Positions 27,339-37,365 of a stretch of DNA of 64,000 bases are shown here, in pieces. Source of the stretch: an uncultured Planctomycetaceae bacterium (lineage in GTDB: Bacteria; Planctomycetota; Planctomycetia; Planctomycetales; Planctomycetaceae). A program made the translations under genes and the position numbers. Positions within the stretch are counted from its first letter, which is position 1, and each line of letters starts with the position of its first letter. The stretch covers positions 1-64,000 of the forward strand of contig CAJWGB010000005.1 of assembly GCA_913031625.1 (NCBI GenBank), given 5' to 3'. The notes below the pieces were generated by a model that saw nothing but the letters and a program-made list of their open reading frames with translations, did not search any database and was not told the origin of the DNA.

Positions 27339-29141
27339 ATGAGCATGTTGAACCGCCCTCTGACCCTCCTGATTCTCGCTTCCGCGTCAGTCTCTTCTGT
27401 CGTGGCGGAGCATCCCATTTCAATCACTGAAGCCCAGATCTTCGTTGGCCGCAACAGCGCGCAGATGCGCATCCGGCTGTTCGCCGAGGATCTGTATCTC
27501 TTCCAGCAGATGGAAGCCGATGAATTCGACATGGTGCCACCCGCTGAATTGCGACGCGGCCTGCAGGATCATCGAAAGTTCCTGCTCGAAAAGGTGACTC
27601 TGCGAGATGCCTCGGGGGAGGCCATTGAAGGACAGGTGACCGAGATCCAGCCGTTCGAAATTCCGGAACAGGGAATCGCGGTTGATGAACTGATGAAGTA
27701 TGCCGCGACCTACGCGCTTGAGTATCCGTTCAGGACCCCACCCGAATTTCTCACTCTGCAGCAGGACATCAGTGACGAGAGTTTTATTTTCCCGTCAGAG
27801 ATGAAGCTGGCGCTTCACCAGGCGGGCACCGAAATGACATACACCGATGTGCTCAAACCCGGTGCTCCGCAGACTGTTCGGTTTGACTGGGAATCCGCGC
27901 CACTCGCTGAGGACGCTTCTGAAGAAGACTGGGAGAAGTGGTTCGATGAGCGGCGGGAAGCCACACTTGGCATTACCTCTTACAGCAGTGTGTACTCCTT
28001 CATCTACATCGAACCGGCAGAAGTCCGGCACGAGATTCTCATTCCGCTGGCGACACTCAGAACGATTCTTCCCATGGAGCACGATGATCCTGCATTCATT
28101 TCGATTGACGAGCAGGACGCAGTGCGGGACAGCGTTCGCACATGGCTGACAAAGTATGCACCGGCAACTCTCAACGGCAAAGAAATCAAACCCGAATTCA
28201 GCCGCATCGATTTCTATGGTCTGGACCTGAAAGACTTTGCCCGACAGGCAGAGGAAAGAAAAGTCAGTCTGGCAAACGGACGTGTAGGCGTCATCCTGAA
28301 GTATTCTGCTCCTGAGTATCCGGTCAAGACCGTTCAGCTGGCATGGAAGAAATACTATTCGTCCATGTCAAAGATTCAGTCCGTTGTTGTGGCGTGGCCA
28401 AATGAGATGTCTCGATTTGAGTTCTCGCGTTTCAATGAAGAACAGGATAACGTCTTCACCTGGGAGGCAGATTCGGACACCCTTCCGACGGCAGGCACAA
28501 CAATTCCGGTCGCAACAGAACAGCCAAAACTGGACATCCCGGTCCTGTCAATTGCCGGCGCAATTGCCGGCGCAATTGCTCTGGTCATGCTGCGTGCTCA
28601 CCGAGCACGAACATGCCTTGCCGCACTTGTCATCGCGGCAACCGTCTATCCGTTCTTTCGGGTCGAATTGAATCATCCATTCTCAGGGCCAGTCCCGGCG
28701 GCAGTGGCAGACGAAAACAGAATGTTCGAACAACTTCACGGGGGCGCTTATCGAGCTCTGGACTTTGGAACTGAGTCACGAATCTATGAACAACTGGAGA
28801 ACAGTGTCGACGGCGATTTGCTGGAGTCACTCTACCTGCAGCTGAATGAGAGCCAGAAGCTGAAGGAGCAGGGCGGCGCCGTCGCACGTGTACGTGACGT
28901 TTCTTACGGCGACCAGGAAAAGCTGTCTGCAGGGGACGCTATCGAACAGCCCGGATTCCGTTTTCGAAGTGAGTGGACCGTAAGCGGAACCGTGGAACAC
29001 TGGGGACACATTCACGAACGACAAAACCAGTTCTGTGCTGTCTTTTCAGTCGAGCCAAAGAATGGCCTTTGGAAAATCACCGACATGCAGGTCGAAAGCC
29101 AGGAAAGCCAGATTCTGAAGCCACGGCTGCGAAGGTTTTAG
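27339..29141 (+). CDS. Membrane-anchored exported protein of unknown function
   Basis: A 600-residue protein from ATG 27339, starting MSMLNRPLTLLILASASVSS, which is a signal peptide. The exported part has no recognised domain up to about residue 395. Two hydrophobic segments follow (IPVLSIAGAIAGAIALVML and LAALVIAATVYPFF), then a C-terminal domain beginning near residue 440 with a strand-rich end (SEWTVSGTVEHWGHIHERQN), resembling an NTF2/SnoaL-like fold. The open frame runs upstream to 26955, but the added part lacks coding character. It diverges from the ABC unit, so a shared regulatory region is possible. Function unknown. Confidence 0.5.
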   Translation: MSMLNRPLTLLILASASVSSVVAEHPISITEAQIFVGRNSAQMRIRLFAEDLYLFQQMEADEFDMVPPAELRRGLQDHRKFLLEKVTLRDASGEAIEGQVTEIQPFEIPEQGIAVDELMKYAATYALEYPFRTPPEFLTLQQDISDESFIFPSEMKLALHQAGTEMTYTDVLKPGAPQTVRFDWESAPLAEDASEEDWEKWFDERREATLGITSYSSVYSFIYIEPAEVRHEILIPLATLRTILPMEHDDPAFISIDEQDAVRDSVRTWLTKYAPATLNGKEIKPEFSRIDFYGLDLKDFARQAEERKVSLANGRVGVILKYSAPEYPVKTVQLAWKKYYSSMSKIQSVVVAWPNEMSRFEFSRFNEEQDNVFTWEADSDTLPTAGTTIPVATEQPKLDIPVLSIAGAIAGAIALVMLRAHRARTCLAALVIAATVYPFFRVELNHPFSGPVPAAVADENRMFEQLHGGAYRALDFGTESRIYEQLENSVDGDLLESLYLQLNESQKLKEQGGAVARVRDVSYGDQEKLSAGDAIEQPGFRFRSEWTVSGTVEHWGHIHERQNQFCAVFSVEPKNGLWKITDMQVESQESQILKPRLRRF

Positions 29142-29153
29142 CTGGCCAGGAAT

Positions 29154-29174
29154 TCCGGAACGAAGGATTCCGGA
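29154..29174 (+). terminator. Hairpin after the membrane-anchored gene
   Basis: TCCGGAA-CGAAGGA-TTCCGGA has perfect 7-bp arms and a 7-base loop and lies 13 bases after the stop. There is no T-run after it, so intrinsic termination is only possible. Confidence 0.35.
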
Positions 29175-29371
29175 GGATTGGTATCGACGGAGCCACGCAG
29201 CATTTGCTTTCTGCCTGCCCTTGCTTGCCAGTGTTATCACGGCCGTTTGCATCTTCATAACCTGAGTCCTGTCAGGAATGAAGCACGGTCACGGCGTGTT
29301 CTCCCATGGAGAACATGGCACGTTACACCATACTGATGGCTGTACAGTCGACAGCTACGACGCAGCGAACT

Positions 29372-31573
29372 CTACTCCCAGCCTCCCAACTCCTGCAGCA
29401 TTGGCTCAATCGCGTTCGCCCAGCGTTCGTAACCCTCCTCATTCAGGTGCAGGGCATCCGGCATGATGGAGGCAGGCAGATGGCCGTCTTCTTCAAGGAA
29501 GACGTCGCCGATGTCAGCGTAGTGCACGCGTTCTTTGTCGGCAAATCGACGGATGATCTGGTTGATGGCAATGTTGTTGAGCCGTTTTGAATCCAGCCTG
29601 TCACGACCGCGAGGAAAGATTCCCAGCAACAGCACTTTCGTCTTCGGTAGTCGTTCACCAAGGATCTCGAGAATTCGCTCCACACCCGCGGCCACTTCTT
29701 CCGGATCCTGATCAAAGTGCCCTGTGTTGTTGGTGCCGATCATCAGGACGGCCACCTTCGGTTTAATCTTTCCAAGGTTGCCATGAGTGAGTCGCCAGAT
29801 CACGTGTTCTGTACGGTCACCACCGATTCCCAGATTAATAGCGTTGCGATCTCCATAGTACTTCTGCCAGACGTTCTTTCCGCGACCTTCCCAGCCCTGT
29901 GTGATGGAGTCACCGATGAACGCCAGTTCCACTTTTCCATTTCGGGCATTGGCAGTCAGCGTACGGTCCCGTTCTTTCCACCATACTTCGTCACCGCGAG
30001 TAGCAGGGATCACAGCCGAATTAACGTCGTAAAAGTCGCGCAGGTCGTGATAGCGCTTCTGCATGCCTGACAGGACCTTTGCGTAGGTCGGATCGTCGTG
30101 AAAGCTGCGCATCTCCTGAGGGTCCTTCTCAAGGTCAAACAGATTCCACTCACGGGTGCGCGGATAGTACATCAGCTTGTAACGATCAGACCTCACTCCA
30201 TCATGGACCGGCACGTTATGAACGGCTGCGTTCTCGTAGTAAGCGTAATAGATCGAATCGCGCCAGGAAGCCGTTGGCCGACCGTTGTTCTTCAGAACCT
30301 CAACGATGCTGCGGCCCTGCATTTCCGCAGGGACTTCAGCACCCGCCATTTCAAGGAACGTTGGACCGTAGTCGATGTTCTGAATCAGTGCCGGAGCATC
30401 TGTTCCAGGACGAATCACTCCCGGCCAGCGAATCAGAAATGGCATGCGGAGTGATTCTTCGAACATCCAGCGTTTGTCGTACCAGCCATGTTCTCCCAGG
30501 TAGAATCCCTGATCTGAGCTGTAAATGACGACTGTGTTCTTTGCCAGGTCATTGTCGTCAAGAAACTTCAACAGGCGTCCCACGCCATCGTCAACGGCCT
30601 GAATACATCGCAGATAGTCCTTGATATAGCGTTGATATTTCCAGCTGATGATCTCTTTGTCCGTCAGCTTGCCAGCCTTCATCTTCTCAATGAAGGCTTT
30701 GTTTTCGGGTTCGTACTGAGCGTCCCATGTCGCCTTCTGCTCATCCGTCATTCGACCATATTCGCCGTTGCGCCCGGGACTCGTGCCGAAATGTTCGGGA
30801 AACAGGACGTCGCCGTGAAACTTCATGTCGTGCGCCCATCGCATATGGCTGCGGATGGACATCTCATTCTGCCTGAGCAGGCTGGAGCGACCGGAGTAGT
30901 CATCATGTAGTGTTGCAGGCTCTGGAACGTCCTCGTTCTTATACAACGAAAAATGACGCGGGTGCGGCGCCCAGTTTCGATGTGGGGCCTTGTGCTGGCA
31001 CATCATCAGAAATGGCTTATCCCCATCCCGATTTTTCAGCCACTCAAGAGCCATGTCCGTGATCAGGTCGGTGCAGTAGCCGTGGTATCGTTTGCGGCTG
31101 CCATCCATCTGAATGAAGTCCGGGTTGTAGTAGCTTCCCTGGCCCGGCAGCACTTCCCAGTAGTCAAATCCCGTGGGATCAGAAGACAGATGCCACTTGC
31201 CGAGCATCGCCGTCTGGTAGCCGGCGTTTTGCATCAATTTGGGAAACGTCAACTGAGTGCCATCGAAGCGGTTTCCGTTGCGCAGAAATCCGTTCATGTG
31301 GCTGTGCTTCCCCGTCAGGATGCATGCACGAGACGGTCCGCAAATGGAGTTGGCACAGAATGAGTTATTAAACTTTGCTCCTTCACTGGCGATACGATCC
31401 AGGTGCGGCGTCTTATTGATCTTTGACCCAAATGCGCCAATCGCATTTGGAGCATGGTCATCCGAAAAGATGAACAGAATGTTGGGCTGTTCCTGAGCAG
31501 ATGCTGTTTGTTCCAAAAGAGCAAAAGTCAGCAGAAGAATCAGTCGGACGACGGAGAGTTGATGCAGTCGCAT
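29372..31573 (-). CDS. Sulfatase fused to a C-terminal SGNH/GDSL esterase
   Basis: A 733-residue exported protein with a signal peptide ending near residue 26 and two enzymes. Residues 30-520 form a sulfatase with the metal-binding SDD (37-39), the formylglycine cysteine Cys78 in the CGPSR motif (78-82), the conserved GKWHL and a late metal-site YSSDQGFYLGEHGW. Residues 545-730 form an SGNH hydrolase: the nucleophile in FIGDSITQG (Ser556), GGDR (584-587), GTNN (613-616) and the catalytic Asp/His pair in DALHL (706-709). Both active sites look intact. The fusion would remove sulfate and an ester-linked acyl group from the same carbohydrate. It is monocistronic. Confidence 0.88.
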   Translation of the reverse strand: MRLHQLSVVRLILLLTFALLEQTASAQEQPNILFIFSDDHAPNAIGAFGSKINKTPHLDRIASEGAKFNNSFCANSICGPSRACILTGKHSHMNGFLRNGNRFDGTQLTFPKLMQNAGYQTAMLGKWHLSSDPTGFDYWEVLPGQGSYYNPDFIQMDGSRKRYHGYCTDLITDMALEWLKNRDGDKPFLMMCQHKAPHRNWAPHPRHFSLYKNEDVPEPATLHDDYSGRSSLLRQNEMSIRSHMRWAHDMKFHGDVLFPEHFGTSPGRNGEYGRMTDEQKATWDAQYEPENKAFIEKMKAGKLTDKEIISWKYQRYIKDYLRCIQAVDDGVGRLLKFLDDNDLAKNTVVIYSSDQGFYLGEHGWYDKRWMFEESLRMPFLIRWPGVIRPGTDAPALIQNIDYGPTFLEMAGAEVPAEMQGRSIVEVLKNNGRPTASWRDSIYYAYYENAAVHNVPVHDGVRSDRYKLMYYPRTREWNLFDLEKDPQEMRSFHDDPTYAKVLSGMQKRYHDLRDFYDVNSAVIPATRGDEVWWKERDRTLTANARNGKVELAFIGDSITQGWEGRGKNVWQKYYGDRNAINLGIGGDRTEHVIWRLTHGNLGKIKPKVAVLMIGTNNTGHFDQDPEEVAAGVERILEILGERLPKTKVLLLGIFPRGRDRLDSKRLNNIAINQIIRRFADKERVHYADIGDVFLEEDGHLPASIMPDALHLNEEGYERWANAIEPMLQELGGWE

Positions 31574-31719
31574 GTCAGTGCCTGTGAGGGGAAACCGTTA
31601 CCACGAACGCACAAGCTGACAGGGCCCGCATCAGATTTCAAGGGACCGGGCGAGGCAGCGGGCCCGGCGGATTCACGAACGAAGCCTGAAATCCAAACGC
31701 AGGTGACGACGCCCAGCAA

Positions 31720-32088
31720 TCAGCTGCGTGAAAATGCTCGAGCAGTATCGACTTCGTAGTCTTCCACAAACACCTTCTGGAAGTCATACACATCCACGAA
31801 ATCTTCCAGACGGTCGTCGTCTGTCTTTCGCATGTCCCCGAGTTCAATGAGCTCGAACACAATCTTGCCGAAATCTTCTGTCGAATGAATGCCCCATTCA
31901 GCAAAGACGGAGATCGTCATCAGGCCGTAGTGCTGCCTGGCCAGTTCACGCACGCCTTCCAGCAACTCACGACCGGAAACATGTCCGGAATCCGCATCAC
32001 GCCCCAGATTCTCCTGTGCATAGTGCAGCGCGCTAAACACAAACTGGTAGGCATTATTGTGATAGGAGCGAGATCTGGCTGTTGACAT
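31720..32088 (-). CDS. Minf_1886-family protein
   Basis: A 122-residue protein of the small family shared by Planctomycetes and Verrucomicrobia (Minf_1886, TIGR04138-like). It shows YHNNAYQFVFSALHYAQENL near the N-terminus and VRELARQHYGLMTISVFAEW in the middle, both typical. There is no known activity. The start at 32088 (MSTARSRSYHN) is preferred to the ATG at 32124. It lies 136 bases downstream of the RicT gene on the same strand. Confidence 0.75.
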   Translation of the reverse strand: MSTARSRSYHNNAYQFVFSALHYAQENLGRDADSGHVSGRELLEGVRELARQHYGLMTISVFAEWGIHSTEDFGKIVFELIELGDMRKTDDDRLEDFVDVYDFQKVFVEDYEVDTARAFSRS

Positions 32089-32224
32089 GGGGTGGTGCGC
32101 GTCCGAGTGGAGGGTTGACGACACGGTTGAACGCAGGGAATCCTGGGTGTTGTCGATTCACATTCTCCGGCGGAAATGCCGGCGGCAGAAGAGTCTAATG
32201 AGTGACAATTGCAGACAGAAGAGT

Positions 32225-33139
32225 CTATTCTGGTTTTTGTGGCTCGTCGGACGATGGCTTGTCTTTCCTGCCACGATTTCCGCGAGAAACGACTGTCAGG
32301 ATATCAGAAGAATCGACCATGACACGGCGACCGTCTTCGTAGGAAATCAGCAGCTTCTTGAGTAACAGCTCCTGAGCAATCACCCGACCGGTCCCTTCCT
32401 TCGTGACAACCGTCGCCCCGACCCTGGGGAGTTCCTTGCGGTGTTCCTCGTAAGTGTCAAATTCGTATCGGAGACAGCATTTCAGGCGTCCACACCTTCC
32501 GGAAATCTTGTTCGGGTCCAGTGTGGCCTTCTGCATCTTGGCCATTCTCATGGACACGGGAGGCATCTCTTTGAGGTGCGTGTTGCAGCACACCGGCTTT
32601 CCACAATCGCCGTAATCCGCCAGTAAACGCGCCTCGTCGCGAACTCCGATCTGACGCATTTCGATACGAGCGTTAAACTCGCGGGCCATGTTCTTGACCA
32701 GTTCCCGGAAGTCGACCCGCTTCTCAGCGAGGTAATAGAAGACGATCCGTTCTCCGCCGAAGACCTGCTCAACGTCCACCACCTGCATCTGAAGCTTCTG
32801 ATCAGTGATCAGCCGTTGAGCGTCAGCGAGGAACTGCTTCTCCCGGTCGGCAACCTCTTCCAGCGAACGGCGATCTTCGTCAGACGCCAGCCTGAGAATC
32901 CTGCCAATACGCGAGTTCTCACCGAGATACTCGGCCGTTCTCTCGCCGGATTCACAGAGCACCATGCCAAATTCAACACCCCGTTCTGACCGAACAATTA
33001 CGTCGTCGCCGCGACGAACGGTCGTGTGCCGCCTGGTCGTGAATTCGCCCAGACGTCGCATGGACCCGTAGCGGACCACAAATTTGGGCGGTTCCACTGG
33101 TGGAGCCTCGGTTTTCTTATCCTGGACGTCAGTCGACAT
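32225..33139 (-). CDS. ricT: RicT/YaaT-like PSP1-domain iron-sulfur protein
   Basis: A 304-residue PSP1-C-terminal-domain protein of the RicT (YaaT) type. In Bacillus RicT works with RicA and RicF, carries Fe-S clusters and affects mRNA maturation through RNase Y. The cysteine cluster CGKPVCCNTHL followed by GRCGRLKCCLRYE is the expected Fe-S ligand set, and the N-terminal KFVVRYGSMRRLGEFT and VEQVFGGERIVFYYLAEKRVD segments match. A basic/charged N-terminal 15 residues precede the domain. The start at 33139 (MSTDVQDKKTEAPP) is chosen over 33181. No RicA/RicF homologue is visible nearby. Confidence 0.88.
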   Translation of the reverse strand: MSTDVQDKKTEAPPVEPPKFVVRYGSMRRLGEFTTRRHTTVRRGDDVIVRSERGVEFGMVLCESGERTAEYLGENSRIGRILRLASDEDRRSLEEVADREKQFLADAQRLITDQKLQMQVVDVEQVFGGERIVFYYLAEKRVDFRELVKNMAREFNARIEMRQIGVRDEARLLADYGDCGKPVCCNTHLKEMPPVSMRMAKMQKATLDPNKISGRCGRLKCCLRYEFDTYEEHRKELPRVGATVVTKEGTGRVIAQELLLKKLLISYEDGRRVMVDSSDILTVVSRGNRGRKDKPSSDEPQKPE

Positions 33140-33301
33140 GGCATTGGCTGGCTGGGGAGAACATCCCGAGTGTAACACCACGACGTCTCAGATGCGACCT
33201 GGACCTCCTGCAGACGGCCACCCCGACCAAAGACGGCGTTTCTCTCAGCGGATACAGGCGAGCCTCAATTCCGTTTCAAACTCCGGTTCCCGGCCGCAAC
33301 T

Positions 33302-36300
33302 CTAATGCAGGGATTGCAGATAGGCGATCAGATCCGCCAACTGTTCGCAGGTCAGGTTGCCCACAACGCCTTTCGGCATCATTGAAATCTCCTGCTTCAC
33401 CCGGTCGTCAATGTTGTCCCGCAGTAACTCCCGGCTGAGTCCGTTGGTTTCTCGAATGATGACGGACTCGGCGCTTTCCAGCACAACAAACCCAGTGTGC
33501 TGCCTGCCGCTGTCCATCACGAATGACCATGTGTCGAATCCCTGAGCAATCTTCCTGCTCGGAGTCACAACCGACTCAATCAGCTCGTCTTTGCGGTAAC
33601 GCTTTCCGATATCAACAAGATGTGGCCCTTTTGGCTTCTGCCCGTTGGCAAAGGTATGGCAGTTGACACACGACTGCCCTCGAAAGAGTTTCAGACCTCG
33701 GTCGGCACTGCCATCAATTTTCATGGTGCGTGCAAGCACGTCTTTGTAGTCGATGTTGGCAATCTGATTGGGGTTGTTGGGGTCCGCCTTCGGAAGCTTG
33801 ATTGCTTCTTCCGGTTCGGCTGCTGCTGCGATGTCCGCTTCAGAAATGCCGCCCAGTTTCACCACATGCCGTTTAAGTTCTGCCTGGATGTGTTCGGCCA
33901 GTTGCTTATCACCTTCTGTCAGAGCCACTTTGACGGCTGCCCCGATGCGGTCTGATTCTTTCCATGGTTTGCGATCGTAATAGGGACCGGTTGTGTCCGG
34001 TCGAGTTCCCCACCAGCCTCCTTTGTACTCGCCCTCTTTATGATAGAGTCGAATCAAGGTCGTCCAGACCTGCATTCGCAGCTCTGCATCTGCGCTAGTG
34101 CTGAGCACCCGAAACAGAGCATCGACTGTACTGGACAGATGCAGCTCACGAAGCGCCGCAAGCGCTCCGGTGCGGTAGGGTCCGTTGAGTCCTTCCACGC
34201 ACGCTTTGTCTCCCTGAATACCAACCAGCGTCTTGATCGCAAGATGAGGAATCACGCGGCCCGGATCCGGTTGACGCCATGCGTCTCCCTTTGCCTCCGG
34301 TTTTTCCTGTGTCCGCATCGTCAGGGGAAGAACGGCTTTGGCGATCGAGTCGCGGAGATCAAGCGCCGACTGTTTCTTCTGACCATCTGCAACGGCAGAT
34401 CCTCTCCGGATCCCGTCAGACAGAATGCGATTGAGACCAATCAGAGCAGCCGCCTGAACGCGAGGATTCTGATCGGCAAGTCCGTCCAGAAATGGAGTCG
34501 GACTGATACCTTCGAATTGAGTCGACCGATCCGCCATAGCTCGCAGACAGTGCTCACGCAGATGATCGTGCTTTGCCAGCTCCTTCAGCCTGGACAATGC
34601 TCCTCCACCATCCATCTGTTTCAGGGTGTAGATCGCGGCAACAGCTCCGAACAGCGGAGTCTGTTTGTCAGCCGCAATCATGGCGAGGGCATCCTGGGAA
34701 TCACCGCGTCTCAATAGCTCCCGTTGAGCATGAAACCGGCCGGTTGCGGATGGACCAGTCAGCATGGCCAGCAACTCCGGTGTAGTCATGAGATGCGATG
34801 GCTTGATCGGCTTGGGAACGAATCCGGCTGGAAGCACCATTGCCACAAAGCCAACATTGGGTCCGTCGTAGGCAAATCGTCCATTCTTCCAGCTGCTTAC
34901 GAACATGCGTCCGCTCGCATCCACGTCGATATCCGTTGGACGCGGGAGTTTCAGGAATGTGTCCTGCTGAGGGTCATACGTCGCACCGTTCTCCGGCAAA
35001 TCGTGGCTGTAGACCTGACTCGTTCCCCAGTCACAGGTCAGCAGCAGATCACGGAACTTTTCAGGCCATCGTTCGTCGTGGAAGTACATGGAACCGCAGC
35101 CGGAACCACCGCCGTAATCCGCCAGTGGCGGCATAATTTCTTCGCTGAAGTTCTTATACAAAGACGGATATCCATAGTTGGCGGTCTGGAGGATGTGAGA
35201 AACCCGAATGTCCCATCCGCCTCCGTCATTCGTATTGTCACGTGTGAAGATATTCATGTACGGATCGATGGAAACGTCGAGGATATTTCGCTGTCCCCAT
35301 GAGTAAATCTCCATCTCAGTACCATCCGGCTGGATGCGAACGATGCCTCCACCACGGCGACTGAGAGCACGACCGTCTTTGCCAACTGCTTTGACGAATC
35401 CAAAGTCACCGACGGCAATGTAGATCCAGCCGTCGATACCCATCCGGATTCCGTTGGTGGTATGGTCGGCACCACGGCGGTTCACTTCTTCCGTACTAAT
35501 GCCTTCGATCAGGACTTCACTTTCGTCCGAGGTTCCATCACCGTCTGTATCACGAAAGACGCTGAGATATGGCGGGTGCAGCACCCACAGACTGCCGTTG
35601 TCGTAGATCAGTCCGCGGGGGTGATCCATTTTGGCAAACGTGTTGATCTGATCCGCCACTCCATCACCATCGGTATCAATGCACCGCAGCACTTTGCCGC
35701 GGCCCGGTTCTTTGCCGAGTGAGCCCTGTTCGTCAACCCCCACAAAAACCTCTCCCGTCGCAGCTGCCGTCAGACAGACCGGGTAGTTGACCTCTGGAGG
35801 AGACCCGAAGAGGGTGGTGACGAAACCTTCGGGAGTCTTCACGTCAGAAGCAATTGCAGAGGGGCCTTCTGAAGGAACAACATCGCTGATTTCAGGCAGT
35901 TCACCAGCGGATGCTTCAAATTCCCATAGCGATCCCCACAGGTTGCGATCAGCGCCAAGAAATGTGGTCTTCAGATAGCGCACTCCTTTGGCATCAATCT
36001 TATGAGGCCGAAGACCGCCCTTCTTTTTGTTCTGTGATTCGTCGACAACAACCGTCCAGTTCTCGTTGTCCGGCGATGCTTCCACTTTGTAGCGATAGGC
36101 AATGTCGGTTCGCCTTTCCCAATGAAGCCGAATGGCGGCCACATCCTGAGGCTCCTCAAGATCAACAGTAACCCACTCGTTAACCTGCGAACCGTTTGCA
36201 CACCAGCGTGTGTCCAGCCTGCCGTCCGTCAGATGCTTTCGAAAATTCCTGTCCTGTTCTGTTTTTGAAGTCACTGGTTTGCCAAAGGCAAGGTTGGCAT

Positions 36301-37189
36301 CCCCACAACAGTTACCTGCCAGGACGTTGCTGCTGGCAGTCCTTTTGACTTCCGCGCCGGCCAGCGCTTTGATGGCTTCGTCCTGCGCCTCCGTTGTTGC
36401 AGTAAAGTGTTTCTCGATGTCACGCCCAACCGCCCACAAGAGGCCCTTTGTCATCATGTCCAGATACTTCGGCTCAGTCATCGTTTCGTTGTAATGACCC
36501 ATCGTGCAGCCGAAGACCTTCGTTCCCTGGTAGTCATTCGTCCAGACGCAGACCTGTGGCATGCCATCTGACTGTCGATTCGCCTGAGCCAGAGGCGTGG
36601 CGGTATCGAACACTTTGACTGAGTGGTACAGCTCACCTTTAGGAGCCACAAACATCGGACCGAAACCATCCATGATGGGATGATCGGGCTTCAGGTTTTC
36701 AGCGGAATAAGAATAGTGCGGCCCGTGACCGGGAGATTGCAGTCCCACAAACTTAAACCAGCGATCATCTTTGACCCGATAACAATGCATCGCACAGTGG
36801 ATGAGAATTGCGGGCGTGCCATCCTTGTGAGGCTGCAGGATGCGATCGACAAACTCGAGATCTTTGACATTTGAAAAACACTCGTTGTGAATCACGATGT
36901 CAAAACCATCTGCCCAGTCCGGATCGTTGTAGAGAGGAATCGGCGTATCTGTCGTCTTGCCACCCTGATGCACGACAGTCCAGCGGACGTTTGCACGAGC
37001 ACTGATGCCCCGTGTGAGAATCAGCTTCTGTCGGTCGTAGTCGTGACAGCAGCCCCCGGTGACAAGGAGTGCCTGAATGGGCTGATCAGCTGCTTTCTTC
37101 CCGGTCGTGTTCTTCTCATCAGCGGATGCCGACGAGCAGAAAACGGACAGCAGAAGAGCGAAACACAGGAAGGCACGAGACCTGGGCAT
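33302..37189 (-). CDS. ThuA / F5-8C / dehydrogenase-like / HEAT / PVC-type haem protein
   Basis: A 1,295-residue exported protein with five parts: a signal peptide (about 1-24), a ThuA-like domain with LVTGGCCHDY and TMGHYNETMTEP, an F5/8-type carbohydrate-binding module (SDIAYRYKVEASPD-like region near 370-430), a glucose/sorbosone-dehydrogenase-like propeller (MDHPRGLIYDNGSLWVLHPP and RQGNIL-like segments, about 460-860), a HEAT-repeat section, and a C-terminal PVC-type haem module with CVNCH near residue 1170. Such planctomycete proteins are thought to oxidise or bind polysaccharide sugars at the cell surface with a covalent haem. The start at 37189 (MPRSRAFLCFALLL) is preferred to 37228. 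Confidence 0.85.
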   Translation of the reverse strand: MPRSRAFLCFALLLSVFCSSASADEKNTTGKKAADQPIQALLVTGGCCHDYDRQKLILTRGISARANVRWTVVHQGGKTTDTPIPLYNDPDWADGFDIVIHNECFSNVKDLEFVDRILQPHKDGTPAILIHCAMHCYRVKDDRWFKFVGLQSPGHGPHYSYSAENLKPDHPIMDGFGPMFVAPKGELYHSVKVFDTATPLAQANRQSDGMPQVCVWTNDYQGTKVFGCTMGHYNETMTEPKYLDMMTKGLLWAVGRDIEKHFTATTEAQDEAIKALAGAEVKRTASSNVLAGNCCGDANLAFGKPVTSKTEQDRNFRKHLTDGRLDTRWCANGSQVNEWVTVDLEEPQDVAAIRLHWERRTDIAYRYKVEASPDNENWTVVVDESQNKKKGGLRPHKIDAKGVRYLKTTFLGADRNLWGSLWEFEASAGELPEISDVVPSEGPSAIASDVKTPEGFVTTLFGSPPEVNYPVCLTAAATGEVFVGVDEQGSLGKEPGRGKVLRCIDTDGDGVADQINTFAKMDHPRGLIYDNGSLWVLHPPYLSVFRDTDGDGTSDESEVLIEGISTEEVNRRGADHTTNGIRMGIDGWIYIAVGDFGFVKAVGKDGRALSRRGGGIVRIQPDGTEMEIYSWGQRNILDVSIDPYMNIFTRDNTNDGGGWDIRVSHILQTANYGYPSLYKNFSEEIMPPLADYGGGSGCGSMYFHDERWPEKFRDLLLTCDWGTSQVYSHDLPENGATYDPQQDTFLKLPRPTDIDVDASGRMFVSSWKNGRFAYDGPNVGFVAMVLPAGFVPKPIKPSHLMTTPELLAMLTGPSATGRFHAQRELLRRGDSQDALAMIAADKQTPLFGAVAAIYTLKQMDGGGALSRLKELAKHDHLREHCLRAMADRSTQFEGISPTPFLDGLADQNPRVQAAALIGLNRILSDGIRRGSAVADGQKKQSALDLRDSIAKAVLPLTMRTQEKPEAKGDAWRQPDPGRVIPHLAIKTLVGIQGDKACVEGLNGPYRTGALAALRELHLSSTVDALFRVLSTSADAELRMQVWTTLIRLYHKEGEYKGGWWGTRPDTTGPYYDRKPWKESDRIGAAVKVALTEGDKQLAEHIQAELKRHVVKLGGISEADIAAAAEPEEAIKLPKADPNNPNQIANIDYKDVLARTMKIDGSADRGLKLFRGQSCVNCHTFANGQKPKGPHLVDIGKRYRKDELIESVVTPSRKIAQGFDTWSFVMDSGRQHTGFVVLESAESVIIRETNGLSRELLRDNIDDRVKQEISMMPKGVVGNLTCEQLADLIAYLQSLH

Positions 37190-37365
37190 GACAGAACTCT
37201 TAATGGGATAGTTGCGGGCGGCCGACAATTGGACGTCGACTCAGGATCCTCGAATGGTCACCATAATAATGCGGCCTGGTGGCAGAGTCGCGTACGATTG
37301 CGTTGCCTGATAAAAACTGAGACGAAACCTGTCCAGCCGGATCCCGTAACAGAAAAGTAACTGAA

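Noticed and set aside
28549..28580. Short direct repeat (ATTGCCGGCGCA) in the membrane-anchored gene.
   Set aside because: It encodes an AIAGAIAGAIA run in a membrane helix and is explained by that.
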